DNA from: Oreohelix idahoensis
Lineage: Eukaryota > Mollusca > Gastropoda > Stylommatophora > Oreohelicidae
Length of the DNA stretch: 64,000 bases
Assembly: GCA_024509875.1 (NCBI GenBank)
Contig: JAMPIV010005816.1
Location: 329,001-393,000, forward strand
Reading direction: 5' to 3'
Below, piece by piece: positions 34,621 through 45,930 of this stretch. A program made the position numbers and the translations under genes. The notes below the pieces were generated by a model. That model had not been told where the DNA came from and did not search any database. It saw nothing but the letters and a program-made list of their open reading frames with translations. The first letter of the stretch is position 1. Each line of letters opens with the position of its first letter.

Positions 34621-35493
34621 TCAGTGTCCCTAGTAAAATCTACTCTAGAATACTGGAGCAGAGACTCAGACGCCTAGCTGAGCCACAAATGGATGAGGTC
34701 CAGTGTGACATCCGAGCAAATCGAAGTACTCAAGACCTAATCTTCACACTCAGACAGTTGAGTGAAAAGGCTCTTAAGTATAGGAGTGAGATCCATCTTT
34801 GCTTCTTAGATCTGGAAAAGGCATTTGATAAGGTCCCCTTGAACAAACTCTGGGACTGTTTGGCAAGGAAGAACGTTCCAACACCTCTGATTCATGCTAT
34901 ACAGAGCTTCTACAAGTCTTGCAGAAATTATGTGAGGACGGCAAACCATAAGTCGGAAGAATTCAGGACCACCACTGATGTAGGACAAGGTGATATCCTG
35001 TCACCTTATCTTTTCATACTCCTCATGGACGATGTCATCAAGGCATGTAAGGAGAAGACAAGAAAGTATTCAGTGGGGTACTGGAAGATGAGACAGGTCT
35101 GTATTTCAGAGCTTGCATTTGCTGATGATGTTGCCCTGATTACAAAATCAGAGGCACATCTTCAATCCAACCTACAAGTCTGGAAGGAAGAGCTGGAGAA
35201 GAGAAGGATGATCATAAACAGCTCTAAAACAAAAATCATGGTGATATCACGAGAAGAAAGAGGACATCAGATTAAGCTGGGAGAACAGGTCCTGGAGCAG
35301 GTCGACCACTTTAAATACCTTGGAGCTGTCATAGACCGGAAAGGAGGCATCAAAGAAGAGTTGGCTTTGAAGGACCGAGGACTAGAATGGTACTAAGCCA
35401 GGAGGAAGACAGCCGATAGAATAGTATGGCGCTTTCTCTTAAAAACATCTACACCTCACGGAAGAAGAGGAACGACTAAGTAAGTAAGTAAGT

Positions 35494-36522
35494 GCTCAGG
35501 TTTTCTTCATTTTTAATTACGGAAATACAGTGTGATCAAACTCAATAGCATGACACTGAGTCTCGCAAAAGTAAATAGTGTTGGGGAAGAGGACGCCATC
35601 ACAGACCTCGCACTACCTTGAACAATGCCTAGACCCGGCTCTTTACGTCACGACCTGTCCGAAATTAACGAACAATCTGAGAAGATGCAACCAATTTAGA
35701 AAATAGCACAGAAATTGAGACAAATAAAGATAGTGTAGGTCTGAAAACCCATATGTTAGTTACCTCCACATGTTACTGCAAGAAACAACACAGGTAGATG
35801 TAAGATGTACGGTTTCATAATGTAGGTGTCAGTTCGTTTACCTGTGAACAGAAAAAAAAATCATACATTGTTTTCAAGAACTAAGCACAAATGCTGAAGA
35901 TCAAATCTTCGTATTGGAGTTTTGATTAAATATATATTAAAAATCTGTTATCGCCTGAATTAGCCGTTTTTTTCGGAACCAGCGACGGTTATATCTGCTC
36001 CAGTGATTGACCAATCATTACCACAGTCGAATATTGAGGTTTTTAGTCTTGTATTTCGTTTATAACACACTTCTCAAATTTTGACAGCCAAAAACGTCAC
36101 TTCACATTGGAAGAACGTCCTTTTGTTCAAACGTAGATCAGGGATCGAACGTGTGCGTGTTTGCACATGCACTTGCTGATTTTTGGTTTTTTTTAGATCA
36201 CATTTTCAAAGCATCAAAATAGCCATGTCCACCCTATCTGGCAGACCTTTTAGGTTAACTTCAGACCGAGTTTAGAATCTGAAGAAATTCTGAATGAAGA
36301 GACTAATTCAGACTAATGATTATGCAGATTACAGTAAAGAGACATGTGACAGTGCATATATATAGTGATAGACCTGATGGCGACAATGAATTTATATGAG
36401 AACAAGACAATGTAAGCAGATAGAAACAAATACACGGATTGGATCTGAGTAAAAAGTTAATGAGGGATGATCATACGCGACACTAGGTTTTTTAAACTTC
36501 ATACCTTAGACTTTTTCTTCTT
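35494..36522. other. about 1 kb with no recognised gene
   Basis: AT-rich, with no terminal repeats or domains seen. Confidence 0.4.
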
Positions 36523-37476
36523 TGATCCTTAAAACCGCCAACCGTCAAAGCAGTCAGCGGCTATCACGCCTGGTGGCGTCCCTTCTGGGGACGTGGCCAA
36601 CCAAACTCCAGCGTCTGCCAGCTATGAGGGTGTGCATGTCCTCCTGGTTACTCCGAATAAGTAGTTCTTGGTTGCTGATGGTGTTTGGCCAAAAGATTCG
36701 GAGAATTTTCCTTAGGCAGATTGTGTGGAAGGAGAACAGTTTCGACATTTCCTTCTCTGTTACTCTCCAACATTCCGCACCATAGAGAAGCACAGAAAGT
36801 ACACAGCTCTCATACAGTCTTAATTTGGTGTTTGTGCTGTACTGGGAAGACTTCCAAATGTTGTTGAGAACAGCAAAGGCTGTTCTCGCTTTATTCATTT
36901 TGTTGTTAATGTCCTTGCTTGTTCCGCCGTCATGTGTTACTATGCATCCTAGGTAAGTAAATGTGTCTGTCTGTTCTAACTTCTGGTTCCTTACTGTTAC
37001 TGGCTCAGGATTGCCCACATTTAGTGTCATGACCTCTGTCTTCTTCAGTTTGATGATCAGGCTAACCTGCTGGCCAAACTTATTCAGTTTATCGGTTTTG
37101 TCTTGAATGTGTTGATGTGAATGCGCAAGTAGTGCAATGTCTTCTGCATATTCCAGGTCTTCCAGTGCAGACAATGTTGTCCATCTAATTTATCTTGCAC
37201 TGCCCTCTGTTGTCTGGCGCATCACCCAATCTATGGCTGTCAAAAATAATATTGTTGATAAGGGGCATCCCTGTCGTACTCCTGTTTTCACTTCGAAAGT
37301 TACATTACTCAATCCAACACTGCACGTAAAGTTAGAATAGAGGCTTTTTATGATGGAAACAAGGCGGCTGTTAATTCCATAAGCCCTCAGTATTTCCCAT
37401 AGGCTGTCCCTGTGTATGCTGTCGAAAGCCTTTTCAAAATCAACAAAGTTGTATGCACTTTTGCGCCCTTCTCTCT
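36523..37476 (-). pseudogene. LINE (family B) copy 2: RT palm to 3' end
   Basis: Minus-strand coding begins near 37476 with FVDFEKAFDSIHRDSLW (RT motif A), then GVRQGCPLSTILF (motif B, about 37280). The longer frame 36554-37174 has YAEDIALLAHSH (motif C), FTYLGCIVTHDGG (motif E), LYGAECWRVTEKEMSK and SLVGHVPRRD. The catalytic YADD has become YAED, so the active site is lost. After VPRRD the sequence jumps to ATRRDSR. The 60-odd residues between them in copy 1 (4450-5157) are deleted. The end GCTGACTGCTTTGACGGTTG (minus strand) and an AAGAAGAAAAAG tail match the family 3' end. Early part contains a stop near 37182. Confidence 0.85.
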
Positions 37477-39199
37477 CTCTTTCATCGTCCTATTATTTGA
37501 CATATTTTATGCACCTACATCATTTGCCTAGCCGCTCCCAGACTTATTTACGTTACACCATCTGAATCATAGCATGACAAAGCTAATTAAACAGGTCAGC
37601 GGATAATACTTTTATCACTTAACTCGTCTAATCAACTTTGATAGAGATGGTCTTTACGACCCGGCAGAGTACGGAAAGAAAGCCGCATTGCTTGCCTAAG
37701 CTGCAGGTGATCCGTATTTGTCCGTCTATTGGATGCACAAAAACTGAGGTGTTAATTAGATAATCGTTCCTGCTAGCCTATTTCTGTAACAATAATACAG
37801 ATAACCCGTCTGGGGACATTATGGTGGGAAAGGCATTTAGACAGGAAATTAATTTACAGATTTTACAGATGTGATTATCAGTTTGCATACACGACAATCG
37901 GAAGTATTACGGACATATTTGAAAGAGGTTACGCGTTTAAATTTTAAAATTTATATTTTAAAAGACACGCGGGGGATAGTTAGGATTTAAAACCCCGGCC
38001 TACATAGCTCTAAAGAGATTGGATTGGTTTAATTTGAGAGACAGAATAGACATCGGATTTCACTGGCAAATTCGTCGGAAATACAATCTGGGATTTGAAC
38101 TTAGAAATGGGAACATAATCTAGCGAAATAGGAGACACAAATCAGACTGCATCGCCACGTCAAGTTAGCAATTCCCCAGAGCCAGAGAGAAGGATCGGAC
38201 AAAGGATTCCAAAATTATAAGTGACACATCGAAGTATTTGGGGTCTTTAAAGGAATAGCGAAAGCAACAGCAATCACAGACTCCGATAGGAGCCATGATG
38301 AGCGATGATTACATCCCATGTGCATCAAGTGTATCGTATCATTTTGTTAGATATGTAAATTGATAATTTTAGTTCAGTCACAAATCATTCTACCCAAGCT
38401 GTCTAAGCACATTTTTCCAATTTGAATACCCAGAAGAATAGCAGTGATTTATAATCACAAGCGCCTAGTTACGCTCTGTATACTCAAAAGGTCTAATTAT
38501 TCAGAGAGGCTAACATTAATGGGTGAACAGCAAGACAATGCGCCTGTTAATCTTCCAACCCAGTGTACGTAACAGACGCATTTGTTATTTTTATTTTGCT
38601 TTAAGTTCGTGGTACGAAGCTGCAAGACTAAAGTCTCTACTCCACAAGTTGTGAGTCAAGAGCAGAGATTCAACAATAACTGCCTACATTGGATGAGTTG
38701 TGTGGAGAAGTGCCCTCATCACAAAAGAATTGAAGAAACCACGGCTGCAGGACTCACTTAAACCAGCTAAGTTCTTTTTAAAGGAAACAGCAAAAGGACA
38801 ATTTTTTTAAAAAAAATCCTCAACCCCTGTCTCGGTGAAGACATTTTTTTAACACGTCTAAAATTCACCATCATTCCATCGTTACTTTAACGTGTTAAAA
38901 ACAAATTGATTACTAAATTTGTTACATGTTATTTTAAACGAAAACAATCATTGTTTATTCAGTTAATAAAGATATTAAAGCAAACTTATGAACAAGACTC
39001 TTTAATATATATACATCTAGACAGATATTTACATATATAGTGCAAATACTTATAAAAATAATGTCGCTGGATTTGCACCAGCCAGCTGGGGGCTTGAAGG
39101 GGCTAAAACCATTGCTTAATTCTTCACAAAAGATGACCGATCAGATTTAAGTTAATAGTGCTTGGTCCTATGCAGCACTGTTCTTGATTTCAAAAAATA
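37477..39199. other. about 1.7 kb with no recognised gene
   Basis: No coding frame of note, no terminal repeats. Short T-rich and A-rich runs only. Confidence 0.4.
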
Positions 39200-39350
39200 T
39201 CTCGTGAAAACTCCCTTGAGATAGAAGCATCATTATCCTTCAATCTAGAACTCTGCCAAGAGTAATCTTGTGCGAAGGTAGACTGCCTTGAAGACCAATA
39301 TTAGATACTCTTGAGTATCTGGTGGATCAATACTGCAGAGCTAAGGGAAG
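39200..39350 (+). repeat. dispersed repeat, copy 2
   Basis: CTCTGCCAAGAGTAATCTTG ... GGTAGACTGCCTTGAAGACC ... TCAATACTGCAGAGCTAAGG. Same family as 32240-32400 and, in reverse, 45745-45930. It ends directly at the GTA microsatellite. Confidence 0.6.
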
Positions 39351-39355
39351 GCAAT

Positions 39356-40643
39356 TCGTGAAAGTAGTAGCAGTGATGGTAGCAGTTGAAGAAGTAATAG
39401 TAGTGGAAATAGTAGTAGTGAAAGTAGTAGTAGCGGACGCAATAGTACCGGAAGCAGTAGTAGTAGTAGTGGAAGTAGTAGTAGCAGAAGTAATAGTATT
39501 GAGAGCAGCAGTAATAGTGGTACTAGTAGTAGTGGTGGTAGTGGATGTAATAGTAGTAGTGGTAGCATTGGTGGTAGTGAAAGTAGTAGTAGTAGTGATG
39601 GTAGTGGAAAAAGTAGTGATTGAAGTAGAAGTAGTAGAAGTAGTAAGGGTGGAGGTAGTAGTAGTGGAAGAAGTATGAGTAGCAGTGAAATCTGTAGCAG
39701 TAGTGTTAGTAGATGTTGTGGTAGTGGAAGTAGTAGTGATTGAAGTAGTAGTAGTAGTGGAAGTAGTATTAATAGAAGTAGTAGTAGTGGAAGTAATCGT
39801 AGTAGAAGTAGTAGTATTGGAAGAAGTAGTAGTGGAAGTAGTAGTAGTGGAAGTAGTAGTAGTGGAAGTAGTAGTAGTGGAAGTAGTAGTAGTGGAAGTA
39901 GTAGTAGTGGAAGTAATAGTAATGGAAGTAGTAATGGTGTAAGCAGTAGTAGTAGTAGTAGTGGAAGCAGTAGTAGTGGAAGTGGATGTAGTGGACGTAA
40001 AAGTAGTGGAAGTAGTAAGAGCAGAAGTAGCAATAGTGACTATTATTAGTAGTGGAAGTAGAAGTAGTGGAAGCAGTAATAGTAGTAGAAGCAGTAGTAG
40101 TGGAAGTAGTAGTATTGGAATTAGTAGTAGTAGTAGTTGTGTTTCCACCCGTGTGTTGCCGGGGCCCGAAAGGAGAGCAAAGAATAGTAACACTGCACCC
40201 TACCATGCATGTCGTAAAAAGCGACTAAGGAGGGTTTGGGCATGGGGCTGTTTACCCCATCCCGTAAAAACTTCGCACAGTGGGCTGATCACCTGCTTGT
40301 CAACCAATCTGATTACGGAAACAGCGATAGATTGTTTGGTCTGTTTTTGTTCCACAAAGACGCCACTAGGCGTGGTGGAAACAGCGATAGATTGATCAAT
40401 TTGTTGTTGCCCTAAGACGCCACTAGGCGTACTGGCCACATACTGCTTTGCCGGTTGGTGGCTAAGGATGGAAGAAGAAGAGAAGAAGAAGTAGTTGTGT
40501 AAGTGATAGCAGTGTAAGTGGTAGTAATGGTGGAAGTAATAGTAGTGGAGGTAGTAGTAGTAGTAGTAGTAGTAGTAGAAGAAGTAGTATTAGTAGTAGT
40601 AGTAGTGGTGGAAGTAGTGGTTTTACTGGAAGTAGTATTAGTG

Positions 40644-40675
<32 letters not shown>

Positions 40676-40885
40676 GGAGGTAGTAGTAGTAGTGGAAGTA
40701 GTTTAGTGGTAATAATGGTGGGAGAAGTAGTAGTGGAAGTAGTAGTATTTGAAGTAATAGTAACAGAAGGAGTAGTAGAAGACAAAGAAGTAATGGTAGT
40801 GACATTTGTAGTAGTTAAAAAAACAGCAGTAAAAACGGCGTTGGAAGTAGTAGCAACCGAGGTGACAGGAGAGCAACTTAACAAC
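39356..40885. repeat. 1.5-kb (GTA)n-type trinucleotide microsatellite, interrupted by a SINE
   Basis: AGTAGTAGTGGAAGTAGTAG-like composition throughout, with GTGGAA higher-order units most regular at 39835-39925. A SINE-like element occupies 40143-40489. All long frames here (Val-rich on plus, Thr- or Leu-rich on minus) are repeat translation. Confidence 0.95.
40143..40489 (+). mobile_element. SINE-like element sharing the 3' end of LINE family B
   Basis: 347 bp flanked by AGTAGTTGTGT at 40132-40142 and 40490-40500. It starts TTCCACCCGTGTGTTGCCGG, includes CATGTCGTAAAAAGCGAC, and has a duplicated internal CGCCACTAGGCGT block. It ends with a 3' region (from about 40395, ATCAATTTGTTGTTGCCCTA to GCTAAGGATGG) matching the last 95 bp of LINE family B, then a (GAA)n-type tail. 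A LINE-like tail on a non-coding body is the classic way a SINE borrows LINE machinery. No clear tRNA head was identified. Confidence 0.8.
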
Positions 40886-41290
40886 ATAAGAATATAAAAG
40901 TAATATCTTACTTCGCCGATACGATGAGCCGACTAACTGCATCCGCCGTTTGTCGAGTATTTGTCTTAAAAACAATCCAATGATAGTGTACATACGCTTA
41001 CACATACGCATGCGCCCACGCACACACATAACAGGACAGGGTGGGTGCTTTTTTATATAGCTTAGCTGAAGGGATCACAATAACTGAAACACAACCTCGC
41101 TTTTGTTTTCAAAAGACTATTAATGATTTAAGCACACATATACATTTCAAAATTTGCGATTCTGCAAATAACAAACCAATCCGATTATAATCGGTATCGA
41201 TATTATACACTGCATTGTCAACCTGTGCCACCTGCAAAGCCCATCGGTTATTATATTTTCTAGGAAGACAAATGACATTGAGAAAGAGGA
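40886..41290. other. unassigned sequence
   Basis: Between the microsatellite and a degenerate minisatellite fragment. Nothing recognised. Confidence 0.4.
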
Positions 41291-41390
41291 AAGACAACTG
41301 ACAGTTGAAAAGATTAGTTTGACTTCTGGAGAGACAAATGACATGTGATAAGACTAGTTTGACTTCGGCAGGGACAAATGAAACGTGGGA
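41291..41390. repeat. degenerate minisatellite fragment (about 40-bp unit)
   Basis: AGATTAGTTTGACTTCTGGA and GACTAGTTTGACTTCGGCAG units. Same family as the arrays at 44165-44289 and 45284-45740. Confidence 0.7.
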
Positions 41391-42516
41391 ACCCTTTTGG
41401 GTAATTTCCTATCTTTCGTACCTTTTTTGCTTTTGGATTCTGTAAAAGATTATTTTGTCAAACAGAGAGACTGTTGGAACTAGAGTTTCTGATTCGGGTA
41501 CTCCAGGACTGAAATTTCCTGGAATTCTCTTGAATTTGTGTACAGTATGTCCCCGCTCATAAATCGTGAAAGGTTCCAGACCCTCACCAAAATGCGGAAA
41601 TAATGTAATTTAATATTATATTATATAAAGTAATATAACATAAGATAAGATAATAAATCTTACAAATGTAGTAAAGAATGGTGTTAAATAATATAGTGGT
41701 ATTATATTAATATACCCTTAATATAAGATAATAAACGTTAAAAATGTGAAAGTTTGCAAATTGGCCAGGATACAAAGAGACGCTGAACGCACAACTGCTA
41801 TAAACCGACTGAATTACTAACATTGTTCAGAACCAGTGGTCATAATGATGTCATAGTCTCCCTGTCCCCTGCTAGTGAGATCAGATACCTAGTCTTGTCG
41901 GACAACTGTGAAAAGATAGGAGGTCCCGTGTGCAAGCTAAAAATCCCATGCCAGTTGGAAATCGTTAAGAGTAGGCCTTTCTGGAAAGCTGCTGTCCTGG
42001 TAAAATTTAAAAATTAGAAACCCATCCACCACAAAAATATTTATAGAATGTGTGATTCCTAAATACACACATTGGGATTCTCATGGGTGCTACGGAGTTC
42101 GAGTTCTGAACTGAGATTCTCCTTGTATGATCTAAGGGAGGAGATCCGAGCACTGATGGAGGTTTTCGTGTACAAAGAAGATAGTGCTTAAAACCAAACC
42201 GAACCAACCGGTGACAGATGCACGGGATTCGGGAAATTTTAAAAATAATGTTCAATAATAAAATTTGTCATAGTTATATACATTTACAAAACACACATTT
42301 TCTATCTCTCGCTGTTTAACGCTTTGATCTTCTTTGGCGAGTATTGAGTCAAGTTGAAGCAAGAAAAAATTCGCTGTTAATGGACACAGCTCATGTCAGT
42401 TCTGGTAGAAGTGTTGCATTCAATATTTTCATTTCTTTCTCTGTGGTCTTATTCTACTACATGGACAAGTGTCAGTGTATTGTTTACCGTCGGATATAGT
42501 TCATGAAAGTATTAAC
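41391..42516. other. unassigned; possible diverged SINE near 42060-42210
   Basis: GAGTTCGAGTTCTGAA near 42098 is a weak B-box match, and GAGCACTGATGGAGGTTTTC ... ACCAAACCGAACCAACC near 42150-42212 has a retroposon-tail look. No duplication found. The remainder is AT-rich and unassigned. Confidence 0.3.
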
Positions 42517-43310
42517 TTTATTGTTGCGATTTCGTACTTCCAACAAATACAATTGCTGGAGATAAGTGCTATAGACTGTCTAGCTGTAGTTTCAAACTTC
42601 CAACAAATAAATTGCCGGTGATACGTGATATAGACTGTCTAGCTGTAGTTTCATACTTCCAACAAATAAATTGCCAGTGATACGTGATATAGAATGTCTT
42701 GCTGTAGTTTCATACTTCCAACAAATAAATTGCCGGTGATACGTGATATAGACTGTCTAGCTGTAGTTTCGTACTTCCAACAAATAAATTGCCAGTGATA
42801 CGTGATATAGACTGTCTTGCTGTAGTTTCGCACTTCTAACAAATAAATTGCCGGTGATACGTGATATAGACTGTCTAGCTGTAGTTTCATACTTCCAACA
42901 AATAAATTGCCGGTGATACGTGATATACCAACGGGCTGATCACCCGTTTGCCAGTCACTTCGATTACGGAAACAACAGCAAATGGATTGATTTGACATTG
43001 CCCTAAAGACGCCAATAGGCGTGATGGGAAACAATGGCAAAGAAAACCTATCTTCTGTTGCCCTAAGACGCCACTAGGCGTAATGGCCACTGACTGCTTT
43101 GATGGTCGGTGGCTAAGGACGGAAGAAGAAGAAGAAGATACGTGATATAGACTGTCTAGCTGTAGTTTCGCACTTCTAACATATAAATTGCCGGTGATAC
43201 GTGATATAGACTGTCTAGCTGTAGTTTAGTACTTCCAACAAATAAATTGCCGGTGATACGTGATATAGACTGTCTTGCTGTAGTTTCGCACTTCTAACAA
43301 ATAAAATTGT
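42517..43310. repeat. 59-bp minisatellite, about 10 copies, interrupted by a SINE
   Basis: Unit of about 59 bp with TAGCTGTAGTTTCATACTTC and CAACAAATAAATTGCCGGTG. The array is split at 42928-43136 by a SINE-like insertion. Antisense frames across it are repeat translation. Confidence 0.95.
42928..43136 (+). mobile_element. 5'-truncated copy of the SINE-like element, 13-bp TSD
   Basis: Flanked by GATACGTGATATA at 42915-42927 and 43137-43149. It begins at the position matching GGGCTGATCACCTG of the copy at 40143, keeps the repeated CGCCAATAGGCGT/CGCCACTAGGCGT blocks and the LINE-B-like 3' end (GGCCACTGACTGCTTTGATG), and ends in (GAA)n. The duplication consists of minisatellite sequence, so the array existed before the insertion. 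Confidence 0.85.
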
Positions 43311-44164
43311 CGGCGATGAAAGGTATGCAAGTATGTACAAGTTAGAAGTACGTACAGATAACTTAACAAGAGAAGACGATTTAAACTTTTGTTCAGACAA
43401 TATGTATGTTCTTTCTCACTAGAGTTGATGAACAGACGCTTCTGCGACATCTCATCATCGACAATAACAATAAACGAAGATGAAGAATGGTAAGAAACAA
43501 AAAAAATTAATGACACATTGTCACTCGAAATAGCGATAGGAAAATCAAATAAATCTGAAATAATAAATGAATCAGTGCAACCAGATATCGCAACTGAATA
43601 GTACAAAAACCTGAAGACACAATTTCAAATTCATGAAGCCACCGAAAAACGAACTGCTAATTTCGATCTTCTTTTATGAAGCAGTATTAACCATAAAACC
43701 TGCTTCGACGAAAAATGGAAAGACTTGTTGTCCATAAAACTTTGAAATTTCGAACAAATGTTCGTAACAGGCTTCCGGACAATTCTACCAATCTTTAGTC
43801 TTCTTTAAAAGTTATTTTATTTTTTAAAAATTATGAAATAATATATTTGAAGAATACAAAGTTATCCAAAAGTTAAAAATACAAAATGTTTTTATAAATA
43901 AATAAATTTATTCTATAATTTTGTTAATTCTATTACTCTTTGGAATAAAATATTTGCAAAAAAAAAAATCGCTTTCATTTTAAAAATTCTAAATCTTATA
44001 ATTTTTTAACACTTACAATGATGAAAATTGATATTAAAATATAACATGTGTTCTTCCATAATTACCGGCTCCCGAAAAATAACTCAAAGCTCTTTCTGAC
44101 TCCCGGGAAATTTTAAGTCGGGAAATATAAGAAACAATAGTTAACACCCCAGAAAGACAAAACA
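43311..44164. other. unassigned AT-rich sequence
   Basis: About 850 bp, strongly AT-rich in 43800-44060. No supported gene. Confidence 0.4.
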
Positions 44165-44289
44165 GTCTTTCTAAGTCTTTGAAAGACTAGTCTGACTTAT
44201 GTAAAAGTCAGATTATACTGGCAAAGACTCGTTTGACTTCTGGATAGACAGATGACACTGGAACGACTAGCAAAGCATTATATGAGACA
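44165..44289. repeat. degenerate minisatellite (about 40-bp unit), left part
   Basis: Units resembling GACTAGTTTGACTTCTGGAG and AGACAGATGACACTGGAA. The array continues at 45284 beyond the mariner-like element. Confidence 0.75.
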
Positions 44290-44291
44290 TA

Positions 44292-45279
44292 CAGGGTGTC
44301 CATAAAGTCTCTTTACAATTTAACATATTTATTACAAAGGCAAATGAAAAGACAAATATGTGGAAATTATTACAAAATGAGAAGTAGATATTGAAGTTAT
44401 TTTGCCTCATTTAATACACCTCTATATGGGCACCATTAGTTGCACGACGCACATCAAGACGGTACTCGATTTCTTGCCATGTTCGCTGTAGCATAGCCTC
44501 ATCAATGGTGGCAATGGTATCAGTGATCTTTTACTTTAGGTCAGTGATGTCCCATATCTTTGTTCGATACACGATATCTTTAACATAACCCCATAGAAAG
44601 AAGTCCAGGGGAGTAATTTCTGGTGAACGAGGTGGCCAGGGAATTGGGCCATCCCTTCCAATCCACCGGTCTGGAAATGTTTGATTTAGGAACCCACGAA
44701 CATGCAGTCCCCAATGTGGTGGTGCACCATCTTGCTGGAAAATGATGGTTGGTTGAAGGTCATTTAGTTGTGGTGCTACATACTCAGTCAAAAGGTCAAG
44801 GTAAACATTTGCAGTAATTGATGTCTCGTTGAAGAAAAATGGACCAATGATTCGATTGCACACGATCCCACACCACACATTCACCTTTTGACTATCTCGG
44901 TGAAGTTCCCTAGTCACACGGGGGTGTTCTGATCCCCAGATTCTCACATTATGTGTGTTCAGTTTCCCTGAAACATGAAAGGTTGCATCATCACTAAAAA
45001 CAAACTCGGATGAGGAACGTTTCATCCTCAGAAATTCGTTCCAGCATGTTAACTGCAAACTCTTTTCGTCTTGGTTTATCATTTGGCTCGAGTGCCTGTA
45101 AGAGTTGCACTTGTAAGCGTACAATCGCAAGTTCTTGTGTAGAACTTTGTGCACTGTTGAACGTGGTAGCTCTAACTTTGATAACCACTGAGTACATAGA
45201 ACAAATCTGATTAAGATATCTCATCAATTGCCTTTGTAATAAATTTGTTAAATTGTAAAGAGACTTTATGGACACTCTG
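44292..45279 (-). mobile_element. mariner-like element, N-terminally deleted
   Basis: 988 bp with terminal inverted repeats of about 50 bp (CAGGGTGTCCATAAAGTC on the left, CAGAGTGTCCATAAAGTC read inward from the right; two mismatches). TA duplications lie at 44290-44291 and 45280-45281. It carries a broken transposase on the minus strand lacking its N-terminal DNA-binding region. It is inserted in a degenerate minisatellite. Confidence 0.9.
44411..45180 (-). pseudogene. mariner/IS630-type transposase, frameshifted
   Basis: DDE transposase of the Tc1/mariner superfamily. Catalytic acids: D in FSDDATFHVSG, D in FQQDGAPPHW, and an acidic residue in PRSPEITPLDFFLWG. The third residue is Glu with 36 residues between it and the second Asp. 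The C-terminus continues past an in-frame TAA (44531) through MLQRTWQEIEYRLDV to a final stop at 44411-44413. On the N side, coding moves to another frame between about 45000 and 45115 (LLQALEPNDKPRRKEF, NMLERISEDETF) and back, indicating two indels that compensate each other. The HTH region before STVHKVLHK is deleted. Inactive. Confidence 0.85.
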
Positions 45280-45283
45280 TATA

Positions 45284-45740
45284 TCACTGGGAGAAACTAG
45301 TTTGACATTTTGAGAGGTAGATGACACAGTATAGACTAGTTTGAAATTTAGAGAGACAGATGGAACCAGGAAAGAATATTTTGACATATGGAGGGACAGA
45401 TGACATGGCAAAGGATAGTTTGACACTTGGAAAAACTTGTGACACAGGGAAATAATATTTTCACATTTGGAGAGAGATATATTGCACAGGAAAAGAAAGA
45501 TAAGTTTGACATTTGGAGAGACATATGACACAAGAAAATAATATTGGAAAAGACTAGAATGAGTTCTGGAGAGACAGATGACGCTAGAAACGGTTACATT
45601 AATACCTGCAGAATTAGATGACACTACGTAAGATCTAGTTTGATATCTGGCTAGACAAATGTCATTCGGAGAGTCTAGTTTAACTTCTGAATAGACTGGT
45701 GACACTTAGAAAAAAATAATTTGACTTCTTGTGAGACAGT
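45284..45740. repeat. degenerate minisatellite (about 40-bp unit), right part
   Basis: Continuation of the array at 44165-44289: repeated GACTAGTTTGACATTTGGAG and AGACAGATGACAC words with many changes. Confidence 0.75.
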
Positions 45741-45744
45741 GTCA

Positions 45745-45930
45745 AGGGATTTACTCCCCTTGCTCAGCAGTGATGGCCCACCTGTGGCCAAACTTCACAG
45801 TATCTACTGAGGGTCTTCAAAGTTGTCTACCTCTAGCTCAAGATTACTCTTGGCAGAGATATGAATTGAAGAATGGTGCTTCAATTCTCGGTAGCCTCGT
45901 AGGAATTTACGACATCAAGTACTACTGCTG
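45745..45930 (-). repeat. dispersed repeat, copy 3 (reverse)
   Basis: AAGATTACTCTTGGCAGAG is the reverse complement of the core at 39231-39256. The resemblance extends to the GGGATTTACTCCCCTTGCTC end. A plus-strand frame here is not a gene. Confidence 0.6.

Larger units (their letters stand above)
34086..35396 (+). pseudogene. LINE (family A) copy 2 reverse transcriptase, nearly open
   Basis: 436-codon open frame. The first 17 codons belong to the nested element and the LINE resumes at 34136. RT order: NHRGISLLSVPSKIYSRILEQ-like motif 2, motif A FLDLEKAFDKV (Asp 242), motif B GQGDILSPYLF (about 300-310), motif C LAFADDVALI (Asp 347-348), motif E VDHFKYLGAVID. Catalytic residues are therefore present. 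Two defects: 13 extra codons (GIYLYGF region, about 153-166) made by an inverted duplication, and loss of the C-terminal region by a deletion after GIKEEL, so the frame ends LEWY. Without its N-terminal endonuclease and C-terminus it is not a complete enzyme. It probably sat in an autonomous element of this family. Confidence 0.85.
32541..35493 (+). mobile_element. LINE (family A) copy 2, split by a second LINE
   Basis: Non-LTR element from an endonuclease-RT linker region to the tail ACTAAGTAAGTAAGTAAG. It is truncated at its 5' end. A 1149-bp element (32987-34135) has inserted with a 12-bp duplication. Relative to copy 1, about 340 bp of the 3' coding region is deleted between GAAGAGTTGG and GACCGAGGACTAG. 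Confidence 0.85.

Noticed and set aside
39322..40887. Val-rich, Thr-rich and Leu-rich open frames
   Set aside because: They are translations of the GTA microsatellite on the two strands.
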